Source of the DNA: Pelodera strongyloides
Taxonomy: Eukaryota; Nematoda; Chromadorea; Rhabditida; Rhabditidae
DNA length: 64,000 nucleotides
Assembly: GCA_036852015.1 (NCBI GenBank)
Contig: JAANDG010000496.1
Coordinates: 45,820 to 109,819, forward strand
Direction of reading: 5' to 3'
Shown piece by piece: positions 20,147-32,024 of this stretch. Position 1 is the stretch's first letter; each line of letters starts with the position of its first letter. The notes beneath the pieces are model-generated. The model ran no database searches, was not told the DNA's origin, and saw nothing but the letters and a program-made list of their open reading frames with translations. The translations under genes were made by a program, and so were the position numbers.

Positions 20147-23100
20147 CTCGTGATCGCCATTCATAATGGAAAGACGCCAGCAGAATACACAGGTTAGCTA
20201 GCTACTCTGTTCGTCTTAGGCGGATCGCCAGCTAAAATATTTCTACCCGCGAACCCGCTAGCGAAAGTAAGTCCCCTGTCTAGTTTGCTGGCGAACGCAA
20301 ACTACTGTAGGCGGTTCGCGGGTTCAAAAAATGGCAAATTGTGCGGATTACTGTAGGATCGTGCATCACAGAACAGTATTCCCGGTCCGATTGATTTTCA
20401 AAATGTTGTCATTTCTTCAGTTTTGATTGAGTTGTTTCTATGTTCTGGTTTGTTGTGTGAGTATTCGTTGTTGTTATTTTTAAAGTGTGTGAAGAACATG
20501 TTAGTATTTCTATGTGGCCTGCATTTCAGAAACAAAATAAACGTTTGTTTCGGTTACTTTGGAGTTCAATGAAATGACTGATTCATTATACTTTCTTTAG
20601 CTATTACTCTTCGTCGTTCACTGTATTATTCCATGTTGTTTGCTACATTTATGGTAAACAAAGGGTGTCTTCATTTTAGGCTCGTCATCTGGCCTGGTTG
20701 GCCCGTCCATTCAGGTAGTGAATATGAAAAGGACTGCGAAAGGAATAAATAACGAAACCATGTTAGCAAACGGATGAAGAAGAAAGATACGTAAGTAAAA
20801 TATGAAAATAGGAATAGCTAAAATCTTCTCGCTTGTGACCGTTAATACCGTTTGTAGGGAAAGGATTCATTCCACATCCATACTGTTTTCTTAGTAAGTT
20901 CGAGATTTCGGCTCAGTTTGTGCAATTTACGTTTACGTATAGAGATGGTTAAAGTGAAATACCGGCCGGTTTTTGAAACGCATCGTGGACAACTGCATTC
21001 TTATGTATTTGTGCGAATTGGGGTCTATTTTCTATGCTAATTTATGCTCATTTGCATATGACGCATAAGAAGTTGGTGTACTCGGTGCGTTTCAAAAACC
21101 CGCCGGTATGGCGGTATTTCGGTTTAAGAAGTAAGCGAGTAAAACTACATGTGAGAGGAGCGAGTTACTTAGTGAGTAAATATTTTTTTTGTATTTTGTT
21201 AGACAACCTAGCACTTTTTGTAATTACGTTTAAAACTAATTACTTGTGCAATTAGGTGCAATTGTTTCAGAGAATGATCACTCGGCTGCAGGCCAAGCGC
21301 AAATCGGGAGTCAGAAAGGCGGGAGAACTTAGGTCGTCAAAGGGAGCGACTGTGGCTGGCAAGGAGGCCAGCAGCATCGATGGCTAGGGTGGTTCGGCTA
21401 GGGAGTTGTCGGCACCTTCGCCAAACACGCAGATGATTCATACTGCCGAGCTGGCGCATATAAAGGTGGGAGTTCTTCGGTTTCTGTATGTTCTTTGATG
21501 TCTGTGATTGATATGATTTAAAGCGAAATACCGGCCGAATTTTAAACACATCGTGGACACCTGATTCTTAATTCGACGATTAAAATTTTCAAATGACCTG
21601 ATTAAAATTTGCAAATGACGCCTAAGAAGGTCGGTGTACTCGATGCGTTTCAAACACCGGCCGGTATTTCGCTTTAAGAATGTAGGTGAGTGCCGTGCGG
21701 TTACCGCCCCATCCCTCCGGTTGGTAAAAAGTACTAAACCCTCAACCATGTCCATTTGAAGTGTATTATACTGTATACGTTTTTAGGTGGAAAAGTATGA
21801 AGGCCAACGAACACATGAAACAACTATAAATAAGCGAACCACGCGGAGTATAGAGTTAGAAGAGATCGATAGGCACGAGGTTTGTTTATGTTTTTTTTAA
21901 TAATGCCATAATCAGTATTTTTTCGTGCGCGTTCATAACTATATCGAATTCTTTTACCTGGAATTCGATAGAGTTTTAGCGCGATCTTATGCAACTCTCA
22001 GTTTATATATTTAATTTGGATTAGAATTAGATACTATATGTGCGTTTCCCTTCATTCACTTGTTTGTTGATGGCGTTATGGTGTATTTTATTTTGGTTGA
22101 TGTTCTAACTTTTGGTCAGAAATGGCTATTTTAGGACTATGATAGGTGTGCTCAAAGTTTTTACTATTTATTTATTTGATTGCAAAGTCTGCTAGAGGCA
22201 TTTAGCGGTGTTGAAGGAGACACAAATTTTTAGCCAAAACTCTTGTACTGACCTTTGTGTTTTTATTGTTGTTTTCTTATTGGTTTACCCTATAAAAGAA
22301 TTCGCACATATTTTGTTGTCTATGAATGTGGTTTATTTGTGTGATATGTTTTATTATTAATTCGTAGTTTATAGCGTGGTTTAATGTGCTCCCTTGTCTG
22401 CGTCTCTCCGGCGAGAGGGGATGCTACACTATTTGTAGCAAAAACAGCGAAACTCTAGCGAAAATTATACAATTGACACATCCGCCAGGCAGGTGGACTG
22501 GTGGACAGGCGGTTATTATTATCGCTGGGCGGTCCGCCAACAGCGAACGCAGTAGCACAATAATTTACGGTAGCTTTCTCTCTGTTCCTAATTGACAGGA
22601 AGTTTCCACCACCCTCATTAAAAACTTTTTTTTTTTTCATTTTTTCTGAAAACTACGTTCGGGCATGCAATGCGGGTTTGTTGCGCTGTTGCGCTGTATG
22701 AATTTTCTCGAAAACCAAGGCGTTGTGGGTAATGCCCATTATCTAGGATTTTCAAAATATTGTTTTTGAGCGCGCTTCGCAGTTTCAGTTTGATCCGTGA
22801 ATTTTAAAGTGTGAATACCACTTTATTCAGACATACAATCATCACACATTGACAAGCATGTAGAATCCAGGGTCCCGTTTGCTCTCGAAGTCGGGGATCT
22901 TAATTTTTAGCTCCAATCCAAGGCGGTGTCTCTTAGCCGATGTGTCCCATAGAGTGAAGTAGAAGGTACAAGACGGAACAGAAGATAATACAGAGCGAAA
23001 GGTCCGTCCTAAGGCTAGGCAAGGGGAGCTCCTTAACTTTGTTCCCGACGCCGTGGCATGCTTGCAAGATGGTTGCACTGGGCGGGATTCGAACCCGGGT

Positions 23101-26100
23101 CGTATGGGTGAGAGACGAGAACTTTGCCAGTGAGCCACGACGTACAAAGAATTTTTTTCTGAACCCTAGTTTCTTGCCATTTGCCATAACAAGATGGGTT
23201 GTTTTGCGCTGGATATGCACAAAATACTCTATACTAGCGCGCTTCGCAGTTCACGTTGACCCAACTTCAAAAATGTAAAAAAAAATCGATAAAAATTCTT
23301 ACGTATTCGTGCATTGGATGCTGTTTATTGCAGTTTGTTGTCCAGGATCGACGAACCGTGCAGTGGTGTTTTGCAAATAATCTGTCTGTTTTTGATTGAA
23401 TTTTTCTTTGATTGTATTTATGAATAATAATTAATAATACTGCAGGTTAACGACCGCACGATCTCGACTACTACTCTCGGGCAAACAGTTACGAGGACGA
23501 CTACATTTTGTGTCGAGGACGACCGTCCGCAATTGCCTCCTCTAAACGTAAGGGAAATAGTTTGACATATTTTTCCTAATTGTAACAAGTAATATTTATT
23601 CTAATTGTAATACATACACTCGTGCGTATACTCGCGTTGCTGTGGAATATTTCAAGTAGGCATTTTCCAGTCTGCGTTTAACACATCTCAAAAGTTACAC
23701 TAAGACGCTCCAAAACAATAGCATATTGACCAAACAACAAGAATAAATAACACTCGAACACTAAACATAGTTCGGAATAAAAAACGTCAATTAAATTGAG
23801 GTGTCCTATGCGTGTGTAAAACAACTAGGGTATCTTATGCGTAATTATAACATAAGTAAACAATTTATATATTAAAAATTTACTCCATATTAAACTAAAA
23901 ATTTTTTGCAGGTGAACACTCTGGCCTGGGTGGATGAAGTCCAGCAAAGATTGCTTGTAAGCTTTAACTTCTTTTTCGTGAATAAAAAAATCCTTTCCGA
24001 GTAGCCTCGGGGAGCAATGGTAATTTAAAGGGAATATGTAGGCTCTTTTTGAAGTTAAGCTGTGTAAATAGAATGCGTGTTCCCCATTAAGGAAACAACT
24101 AAAAATTTTCAAAAGGTTTTCGTGAATGTTTGTGAATGTTTTATTTTGTATTTCAGAGCCAGCTCCCCATGACTCTGCTAGACATGGAGCTGATGCTTGA
24201 ACGATTCAAATATCTAGGGGTGAGGTATACTTTCAACAAATAAAAAAGGAGAATTTATATTTTAAAAAAGTTCCAAGTAAAAAGTTTTTATTTGAGAGGA
24301 GAGAGGCGAAAACTATTTTCTATAACAGGTTGTTCAGAATGAAACTCTATAAAACGGTGTCGCCTGTTTCTCTAAGTGGCGATACAACGTTGCAAGCTTC
24401 AATTGTAAAGCAAGGAAACAGTCAGCGCATGCCCTATATTTTAGGAGGGTATAAAACGCGGTCCGCGGTCCGCGCGGTCCACTTTGCAAATGGCACAGTA
24501 GCTAGCAAAAACCGCCCATGCGTTCGTTATCATAGTCACGCCCCAACTTACGTATTACTGTAGTTTGCATTTTTTTCCAATTCACGTATAAAGATTAATA
24601 CACATAGGCTTAATATAATGATTAATACCCAGGAAAACTGAATTAATTGAACCGTCTGCAGCCGGTCGCCAAATGGTTTTCACTGAAAACCATTCAGTGA
24701 TCACGCAAGAAAAAATTCCCCAATTTTCCTGAGAGAAAAGTGCCGGATTGCGCGAGCGTGCCTGTGAAGACCGTCATTCATAGTGTGCAGGATGAGTTAT
24801 TAGGAAAAGAAGAACAACCGAGTATTCAGAGTACCGCGTTTTTTATTTATTTTTCTTCATATCTATCTTCCTATATCTAATGAAAATCAAATTGAATTCC
24901 TACTATATTGTGACTGTGAAAATAATAAGCAGCTTCATTTGGTTACTCCCAACCAAATATATCTTTCCATGTTGTTTACACTTGCACATGCTACCACTTA
25001 CATTAGTTGCGTGTGTACGTTGTCCAGAGTCCAAGGGTAAAGATTATAATTATACATATGGATATAACTACGCTGGGTATCGTCCTCATCAACACAGTTG
25101 GTAGAGGAGGGGCCTTAGAGGTGGGCGGGGCAGGCACAATTAACCAACCTATGCGTTCATTACTATTATTCTTTTGGGCGGTGAAATTTTAGCCCTACAT
25201 ACATAATATTTAAGAAATTAGGTAATTGTAATGTCATTAATTGTTCAAAGGCTCCACAGTTTTTCTTAAGTAAAGACACGAAACTAAAGGCATTCGGCGA
25301 CGCTAATGGGTCTCGATGTATGGCAAAAACAGCGCATTTTGCTTCCAAGTATCAAAGGTTTGAACGGTCTGACAAGCGCTATCGTTCTCTTTGTAAAAAA
25401 TTTGAATCAAATATTGAGCGTAGAGCTGTCTCTTCAAATGACCCCAAGCATTTCTACGCGTATCTCAATTCGAAGACCAAGGACCCAATGGCAATCTCCA
25501 GGAGGTTCGAAAATCCGGATTGTCCCGGTGAGTTTCTAACTGATGATAAGTGTATCTCTGAGTGTTTTGCTAAGTATTTTAATTCTGTTTATTTACTGAT
25601 GACGATTGTCCCCTTCCTCCTTTAGCTCGCAAAATGTAATAGACCTTTTGAGGATGAACTGTTCACTATTTGTTCCGTTGAGAATGCTATGAAGAATTTA
25701 AGCCCAAAGAAATCTCTTACTCCTGAGGGTATTTCCTCATTTGTTATTTGCAACTTAGGTCTGTCTGATTCCGTTGCTTTGTAAACTTTTTAACAAATCA
25801 TTTCTTACCGGAGAGGTTCCAAGGGAATGGCGTCATGCTTTCGTCTCCCCATTATCAAAAAACCACCCAAGACGTCAATCTTAAATTACCGCCCGATTTC
25901 TCTCACATCATCATTTTGTAAGCCTTTGAGTTAGTTGTAAAATCTAGGCTTACTTGTCACATGCAATTGAATGGTTTCTTGTCTTTAAAACAATATGGTT
26001 TCCTTAAGGGTCGTAGTACAACTTCACAACTTCTGTTATGTTTACATGAATGGTTGTCTGCGAAAGAATCTCATGAACAAGTAGAGTGTGTTTACATTGA

Positions 26101-29100
26101 TTTTGCTAAGGCTTTTGACGTTGTAAATCATCGCTACCTGTTGCACAAGCTTAGAAATTACGGTGTTTCTGAACTCATGTGCAACTGGATTTGTTCTTAT
26201 TTGTCTAATCGTACATTCCAGGTTCGGTATCGTAGTACTTTATCTGATATTTATTCTTGTCATAGTGGCGTTCCGCAAGGTAGCGTTTTAGGACCTTTAC
26301 TTTTCTTAATTTATATTAATGACATTGACGAATGTTCTCTCGGTGATAGTTCAATTGTTATGTATGCAGACGATGTGAAAATTTCTCGTGTTATGTTGAA
26401 GTCAGAACCTTTCGTTGCCTTCAATAATTTCAAATCTGAGCTTGTTAACATCGCTAACTGGGCAACGAAATGGAAGATGACTATTTCTGAATCCAAATGT
26501 CAGCGACTAGCTACCGGTAGTTCTATGGACTTTCCTCTCCGTTTAAACAATGTGCCCATCCCAAAAGTTTCTGATTGTGTACGTGATCTCGGAGTCCTTT
26601 TTTCTCCCGATCTCAGCTTTAAACTCCATATTAAACGTATAGTCTCAAATGCATCTCAAGTTTGTAATCGTGTCTTGCGTACTTTTGTCCATCCAAGTAT
26701 TGATGTTTACCGTAAATCGTATATTTCGTTTTGTAGGCCTTTGTTTGAGTATGCTACCATTGTTTGGTCTCCTTATATCAAGGCTGAAATTGATCTATTA
26801 GAAAGGTTCAACGTCGTTTTACTAAACGTGCTTTGAGAAAGGTAGATTATGATATGTACACTGATTTACCCTATTCCGAACGCCTTGAAATTTTTGGTCT
26901 CACTTCTCTTCAACACCGCCGTATTATGATTTATCTCGTTGAGTGTTTTAAAATTGTTCGAGGTTTTCATTCACATCCAATGTTATACGGTATGTTCACA
27001 ATGAATGGCAGGTCACGCAGAAATGGTAACTCCTTTGCGCTTCTTCAAGAGTCTATTCGGTCTAATCAGTCCTTATACTTTTTTAAGCCTAGGGTTACTC
27101 GTATGTGGAACTTGTTGCCTGACGAATTGGTAAAATTGAGCACTGTTGATGCCTTTAAAGAACGGATAGGTAAAATGGACCTGGTAGATTTGTATGAGAG
27201 GTCTATTAGAAACATTCGTTCATCGTAATTTCTGTTCGTTTTTGTTGTTGTTGTGTATTCGTGTTATGTTTATTGTTGAGTTTTTGTTTTGCTGTTTTTG
27301 TTGTTATTCTCCTTTTCTTTGTTTCTTTTTTCTCAACCCGCTTTGTTGTTGCCTTTTTTTAACGCAATAAAGTATTTATATAAATGTGCATCTCGTATAC
27401 GATTTTGCATACACCTTTGAGAGTTAGAAAATGCACCATTGATAATACTAGACGAGGCGAAAATGCACAGTTTATGTACGCTCGAAAAAAACAGTCCTCT
27501 CGCTACCTACCGCGGGACCATTATTTGGCGGTCTGTAGTTGTCCTCGTGTAGTGCCAATCTACTTAAAGCCATACTTGGAAGCAATTTTTGCCATACATC
27601 GAGACCCCATAAAACAGTGGAAGAACCATGCCCTGATCAACGCTAGGCATGCAAACTACAAAAAGTGTACATAAGAAAACTTTTTTTTTCAAATGTTAAC
27701 TACCTTGGGGAAGTAGTGGCACCTGTAAAGCGAGGTGGATGTGTACTATTTTTTGAAGAGGCGACACCATATTGCAATATCAAATGCGCTCAGCCGTTAT
27801 TATGCAAATCTCCATAGATCGGATGCCTTGTATTTTCCATTGACGTATTATGCATGTACAGCTTTAAAAAACGTTGTTTTAAACATGCACCTTTATTATT
27901 TATTCGAGGTAGTTTCTAATATAGTTTCAAAGTTTGCTAATGACATGTTCTGCAGAGGTTCTGAGCATTCTGCGATGCTAAAGTATATTGCGTAGATGTA
28001 CCGACATTTTGAAATTAAGCTAACAGCTACATTCAAGAAACAACTAATTTTATTCAAATATTTCCACTGGTTCCCATGACACTTCAAAACAGTCTACTCG
28101 AGACGCAGCTGACTGAACGAACACCATACATAATACGTTCCCAAAATTATGTCAAACAGTTGAACAGAGACACGACTTCTGAAACGCACTTCCCGGTGCA
28201 GTATATGTATATGAAGTGTACTCAGAAAACCTTTGCTAAATGTACGCTTTTCTGCGTGATCGTTACAAAAGGTCGGTTTTTACGGTACATATTACGATGC
28301 CTGTGGCTGACTTTTCCGCCCGATACTGAAGGTTCAAAACACTCAAGAAAAAGCATACTTATATATGAAACGGCTGCAATGTAGATTTCAAATATCAAGC
28401 AGAGTTGCTAAAAGTTACAGGAAATAAAAAAATTGCCGAAATCACAAAAAAAACGTTTCGATGAAACTTGTACCGAATTTTACACCAAATGGACAGCACC
28501 ACGAAAAAATTGAACCGTCACCAAATGTCACCGATTTCCTATATGTACGATCTAACGCTTGAAACGTAGGCAAGAAATGGCCGAGCTTTTTTTGGTTTGC
28601 CCATCACTGAGCTCCGACTCTCCTTTTATGCTCCTTACCTCTAAATTGCTCGACGGAACTTCGTTGTGGTCATCAAAATCCTACAACTTCAAACAAACTC
28701 TTCTCCTTTGCCTTTACATAATAAGATTCGGTGTAAGACCACCACTGGCCACGGTACAATGGCAATCCAAGAATCCAGTTAGTCGCTATGCACATCCATA
28801 TTGTATACAAATATGGGGCGGACGCACATAAAATAGCTAGGGTGCCAAAGTTTGCCGAGTTGAGATGCTTTGCAAAATAATGTGTTGGTGTAGAAATCCA
28901 CCGAGCCGCCTTCCCCATCTGGTGTTAGCATAAGCGATGCAAAAGTGGCATATTGGAAAAATTATGCGAAAGTTAATGCAAACTTTATAAGGGACTTTTT
29001 GGCCGCCTTATTTCACCGTGGTTGCCGTTTTGGTGACTTTGCGGCGCGCATTTTGCCAAATGGTGCGGAGCGCAACTCATCGGTTCTCAGAATACACTAC

Positions 29101-32024
29101 CGCCCAAAGACGGTGGGCTTGATTCCCGCTCGTCCAATACCCCAATTTTTCGATCACATTAGAAATAATTGAAAAAAAACAACATGCGCATACCATCGAA
29201 ACGAGGATTCTTACCGAGCGTATGCGAATTTTGCAAAAGTGCAAAGTTTCGCAAACCAAAATCAATAATTATGTACATGTAGATATGTACAGAACTCAAT
29301 ATAAAAAGAACAGTCAAAATTGAACATGGGTGCGTCGAATTATCAAAATTTGCATAAAAAATAGTTGGTCACCTAATGAATTCAAGGAAAAATAACTTAG
29401 TGATGTTTTTCAGGAAGCCTATAGGGCTTCCGGCGTGCGTGGTTTACTGGTTTACATGGTCAAAATATTGGCAAGGCCTGTTGAATTCCGCGTAGACCAT
29501 TTAAAATTGAATCGATGACGTTAATTGACCAAAACTATACATTACACTTGCGGGTCACATCTTGCCAATCAAGTAAAAATAATTTTGTGATGCTTTTACA
29601 GAAAAACTAGAGTGAAAACTGGAAATTGGCACGTTCTATGTGGTCAAAATGTTTGGAAGACCTGTAAGAAGCCGCGTAGATTTTTTAAAATTCGCTTCAG
29701 TGACGTTATATGACCGAAATTATACATCAAAGTAAACAGGTCAATCCACAAATCAAGGAAAAATAACTTTGCGGTGCTTTTTCAGAACATCTAGAAGGAA
29801 TTCTGATACGTTCTACGTGGTCGAAATGTTCGCAAGACCTGTAGAAATCCGCGTAGACTTTTGAAAATTTGATTCACTGACGTTAGATGACCGAAATTAT
29901 ACATCAAACTTCACAGGCCATATTTACAACTCAAGGAAAAATAACTTTGCGGTGCTTTTTCAGAAAATCTAGAAGGAATTCAGGTACGTTTGATATGGTC
30001 AAAATGTTCGCAAGACCTGTAAGATTCCGCGTAGACTTTTGAAAATCCGATTGATTTCGATACAAATTCATAAATAAACTTCAAAGTTTGCGTTTTTTTT
30101 CCAGAAAAATAATTGTCCTGAAAATACGTCTACTTCGTCATTAGGAGTTTCGCGTAGGTCTTCCTAGGGCCTCGGTTTTACTTCACTCTACCAACTGTGT
30201 CAAAATACACTCGATTAAATAGTTATGGCAAGCGCTGGGACGCCGCTAGTTATTTCTACAGTGCTAAATTGTGAATGAACTTGATCATTTTACATAGCCA
30301 CAACATTGTGAACAGTGTGATCGTAAGACAGACCACATAATATAGTTTTGGGATTGGGATAAAAATCGAGTGGACCACGGTAGATTGAGTGTGACTGTCT
30401 TGTAAGCTTGATGAAGAATACTTCGGGAGAACAAATGGGTTTCAACTGATTAAAGCGAAATGTTACCCGGTTTGGGGCTTTTTGTTCAAAAATAGTTCAA
30501 AAACGTGTGAAAACGAAAATAAACATAAAAAAAAACAAGCAACTTAGTCGAAATTAGAAAAAAAGCTACTTAAATTTTTTATTTTGTATGGAAAAGGTCT
30601 ACTACCCCCGTTTTTGGCACGTTCGCAGACCCCTGTATGAATTATTTTGAAAATTTTATTTTCCCTCCAGAAAAAAACGTGGATTGTACATTGACGTAGC
30701 CTTCGTTTGAACAAATTGGTGTTACGTGCCTGCATGATTCCATGTACCATCAAATACAATTTCTGCCATGGAAGGGCGTGGCAAAGTGGTAGAGTTCTCG
30801 CCATTGGTGCGAGGGCTCTCTGGTTCGATTCACACGGTGACTGTTTTTGCATGAAATCCAACATTCCAAAAATAAGCATCAGTGTTTCTGGTTCTGTGTC
30901 CAAATACTTCATTTGCGCATTTCGTGAGAAAGGGGCTGGTAGTTCGCTTTAAACAAGGTTACTGCGCTACGAGAAAGTATTTCAGTTTTCCTGGGTATTC
31001 ATCATCATTATATTAAGCCTATGTGTATTAATCGTTATACGTGAATTGGAAAAAAAGACAAACTACAGTACTACGTAAGTTGGGGCGTGACTGTGGTGAC
31101 GAACGCATGGGCGGTTTTTGATAGCACTTTTGCCCTGTCCATGTTTGCGATTCGCATTTGCGAAAATGACAAATGCCTGTCCATGTTCGCGCCATTTTAC
31201 ATGAATGTCAAATGCCTACCGTAACCCATGCGAATGACGCGTTTGACATAGTCCCGCAACGAAGGTGTATTAGATCCGTACTATTTGAAATAGATCCGTA
31301 CTAGATCAGTACTATTTTGAATTGGATCCATACTAGATGCAAAATCGCTGCTGGACCTTGTCATTTACATTGACTCGAACATGGACAGGCATTTGTCATT
31401 TTCGCAAGTGCGAATCGCATACTTGGACAGGGCATTTGCCATTTGCAAAGTGGACCGCAGACCGCAGGATCGCGGACAACGTTTTATATTCTTATATTTT
31501 TGGTATCCCTATATTTTTCGTAAAGTAAACATTGTTAGTTGTACAGTTATTTTGCAGGACACATATCAAATGACCATCGATGTGGAGATGGTAAGACGCC
31601 AACTTTTATCCAAGCGCGACGTCATGCAACAGGTCAATTCTTACAGTTATGTTTGGGCGTTTGGGTGCCAAGGCTAGAAGGAGCGGAGAGGCTTTGCAGC
31701 GAAATGCCAAAAAGGCCACGTCATTTTGATCGCGTTGCTTTAACTTGTGTGTAGTAAATTAGCAAAACGTTTTTCTTCTTTTTTTTGCAAACCCGGAATT
31801 TTCTTGTAAAGAATGAAAAACAAAGCATTTATGGGCATTTAAAGCGAAATACTGACCGGTTTTTGAAACGCACTCAGAGACCGTATTCACCAACGCCAGG
31901 GAACTTTCCACGGGACTCCCTGGTTGGGGCGATATTTAGAAATGTCCGTTAACTTTATTTATTACATTTGGGTTTTATTCTAGGCTGCGAAAAATGTTCC
32001 CCACGTTTACGCCAAAATCGAGTA
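20147..32024 (+). CDS. Possible multi-exon gene with a spectrin-like stretch (gene F)
   Basis: A chain of small exons open in one frame with matching phases: 20147-20192, 20680-20714, 21787-21879, 23446-23547, 23912-23956, 24157-24219, 31558-31590, and possibly 31984-32024, which stops at TAA. Pieces include NGKTPAEYTG, VEKYEGQRTHETTINKRTTR, CVEDDRPQLPPLN, and a run LAWVDEVQQRLLSQLP then LLDMELMLERFKYLGDTYQM whose W..V...L and LE.FK.L spacing resembles a spectrin repeat. No start codon was found, so the 5' end is missing or unseen. The introns hold a LINE, a satellite and palindromic elements. The last exon overlaps exon 1 of gene E in another frame, so F could be the 5' part of E or a separate gene. 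Confidence 0.42.
20949..21127. mobile_element. Pal-A palindromic TTAA element, left of the exon 12 copy
   Basis: TTAAAGTGAAATACCGGCCG to GGTATTTCGGTTTAA. Its right end touches the start of the duplicated gene E segment. Confidence 0.82.
21128..21510 (+). pseudogene. Damaged copy of gene E exon 12
   Basis: About 380 bases closely matching 38093-38465: part of intron 11 including the acceptor (GCAATTGTTTCAG), all of exon 12 (ITRLQAKRKSGVRKAGEL and on to MIHTAELAHI) and the start of intron 12. It has an in-frame TAG at 21387-21389 where the intact exon reads GTC TCG, and has lost one codon before the donor. It lies in an intron of candidate gene F and is bracketed by two Pal-A elements, the left one ending exactly where homology starts. 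Confidence 0.8.
21518..21677. mobile_element. Pal-A palindromic TTAA element, right of the exon 12 copy
   Basis: TTAAAGCGAAATACCGGCCG to CGGTATTTCGCTTTAA, with an unusual direct repeat of the centre (GATTAAAATTTTCAAATGAC-like). Starts 8 bases after homology to gene E ends. Confidence 0.82.
22842..23146 (-). mobile_element. tRNA-headed SINE-like repeat, copy 1
   Basis: The head on the minus strand (near 23146-23070) has GTGGCTCACTGGCAAAG and GGTTCGAATCCCG boxes. The body runs through GAGCGAAAGGTCCGTC to GTAGAATCCAGGGTCCCG. A second copy lies at 45640-46092. In an intron of candidate gene F. Confidence 0.65.
24445..24650 (-). repeat. Composite palindromic repeat, core-deleted reversed copy
   Basis: GGTCCACTTTGCAAATGGCA at the left and ATACCCAGGAAAACTGAA at the right match the ends of 30960-31490 reversed; the palindromic core is missing. 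Confidence 0.6.
25309..27384 (+). mobile_element. Degenerate non-LTR retrotransposon (LINE), 5'-truncated
   Basis: Reverse transcriptase of the CR1/Jockey-like group, judged by motif style. 25320-25625 reads the linker before the RT (FYAYLNSKTKDPM, then CFAKYFNSVY). After frame breaks near 25626-25960, an open stretch at 25961-26836 has the RT core: YIDFAKAFD (residues 45-53), SGVPQGSVLGPLLF (102-115) and the catalytic YADDVK (135-140). A further shift leads to 26833-27228, the C-terminal domain. The element ends in an AATAAA-containing 3' end near 27370. Several frameshifts make it inactive. It lies between exons 6 and 7 of candidate gene F. Confidence 0.88.
29340..30075 (+). repeat. Tandem satellite, about 180-bp unit, about four copies
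   Basis: Landmarks recur at regular spacing: CAAG(G/T)AAAAATAA at 29382, 29570, 29755 and 29933; TCCGCGTAGA at about 29498, 29672, 29849 and 30029. Units diverge moderately. In the long intron of candidate gene F. Confidence 0.78.
30443..30957. mobile_element. TTAA-ended element enclosing a tRNA-like unit
   Basis: Left TTAAAGCGAAATGTTACCCG and right GGGGCTGGTAGTTCGCTTTAA form imperfect inverted ends. Inside, 30776-30836 (plus) has GTGGCAAAGTGGTAGAG and GGTTCGATTCA, i.e. A and B boxes. Lies in an intron of candidate gene F. Confidence 0.55.
30960..31490 (+). repeat. Composite palindromic repeat, longer copy
   Basis: Contains GTTGGGGCGTGACTGTGG, a palindromic core (GTCATTTTCGCAA arms around 31145-31430) and the end CATTTGCAAAGTGGACCGCA. 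A shortened reversed copy is at 24445-24650. In an intron of candidate gene F. Confidence 0.6.
31839..31876. mobile_element. Truncated Pal-A left end
   Basis: TTAAAGCGAAATACTGACCG then GTTTTTGAAACGCA; interrupted by a GACCGTATTCACCA element end. Confidence 0.55.

Noticed and set aside
25961..26836. Host reverse transcriptase or telomerase-like gene linked to the TTAGGC arrays
   Set aside because: Motif order, frameshifts and 3' structure are those of an ordinary degenerate LINE; nothing ties it to the telomere-type repeats.
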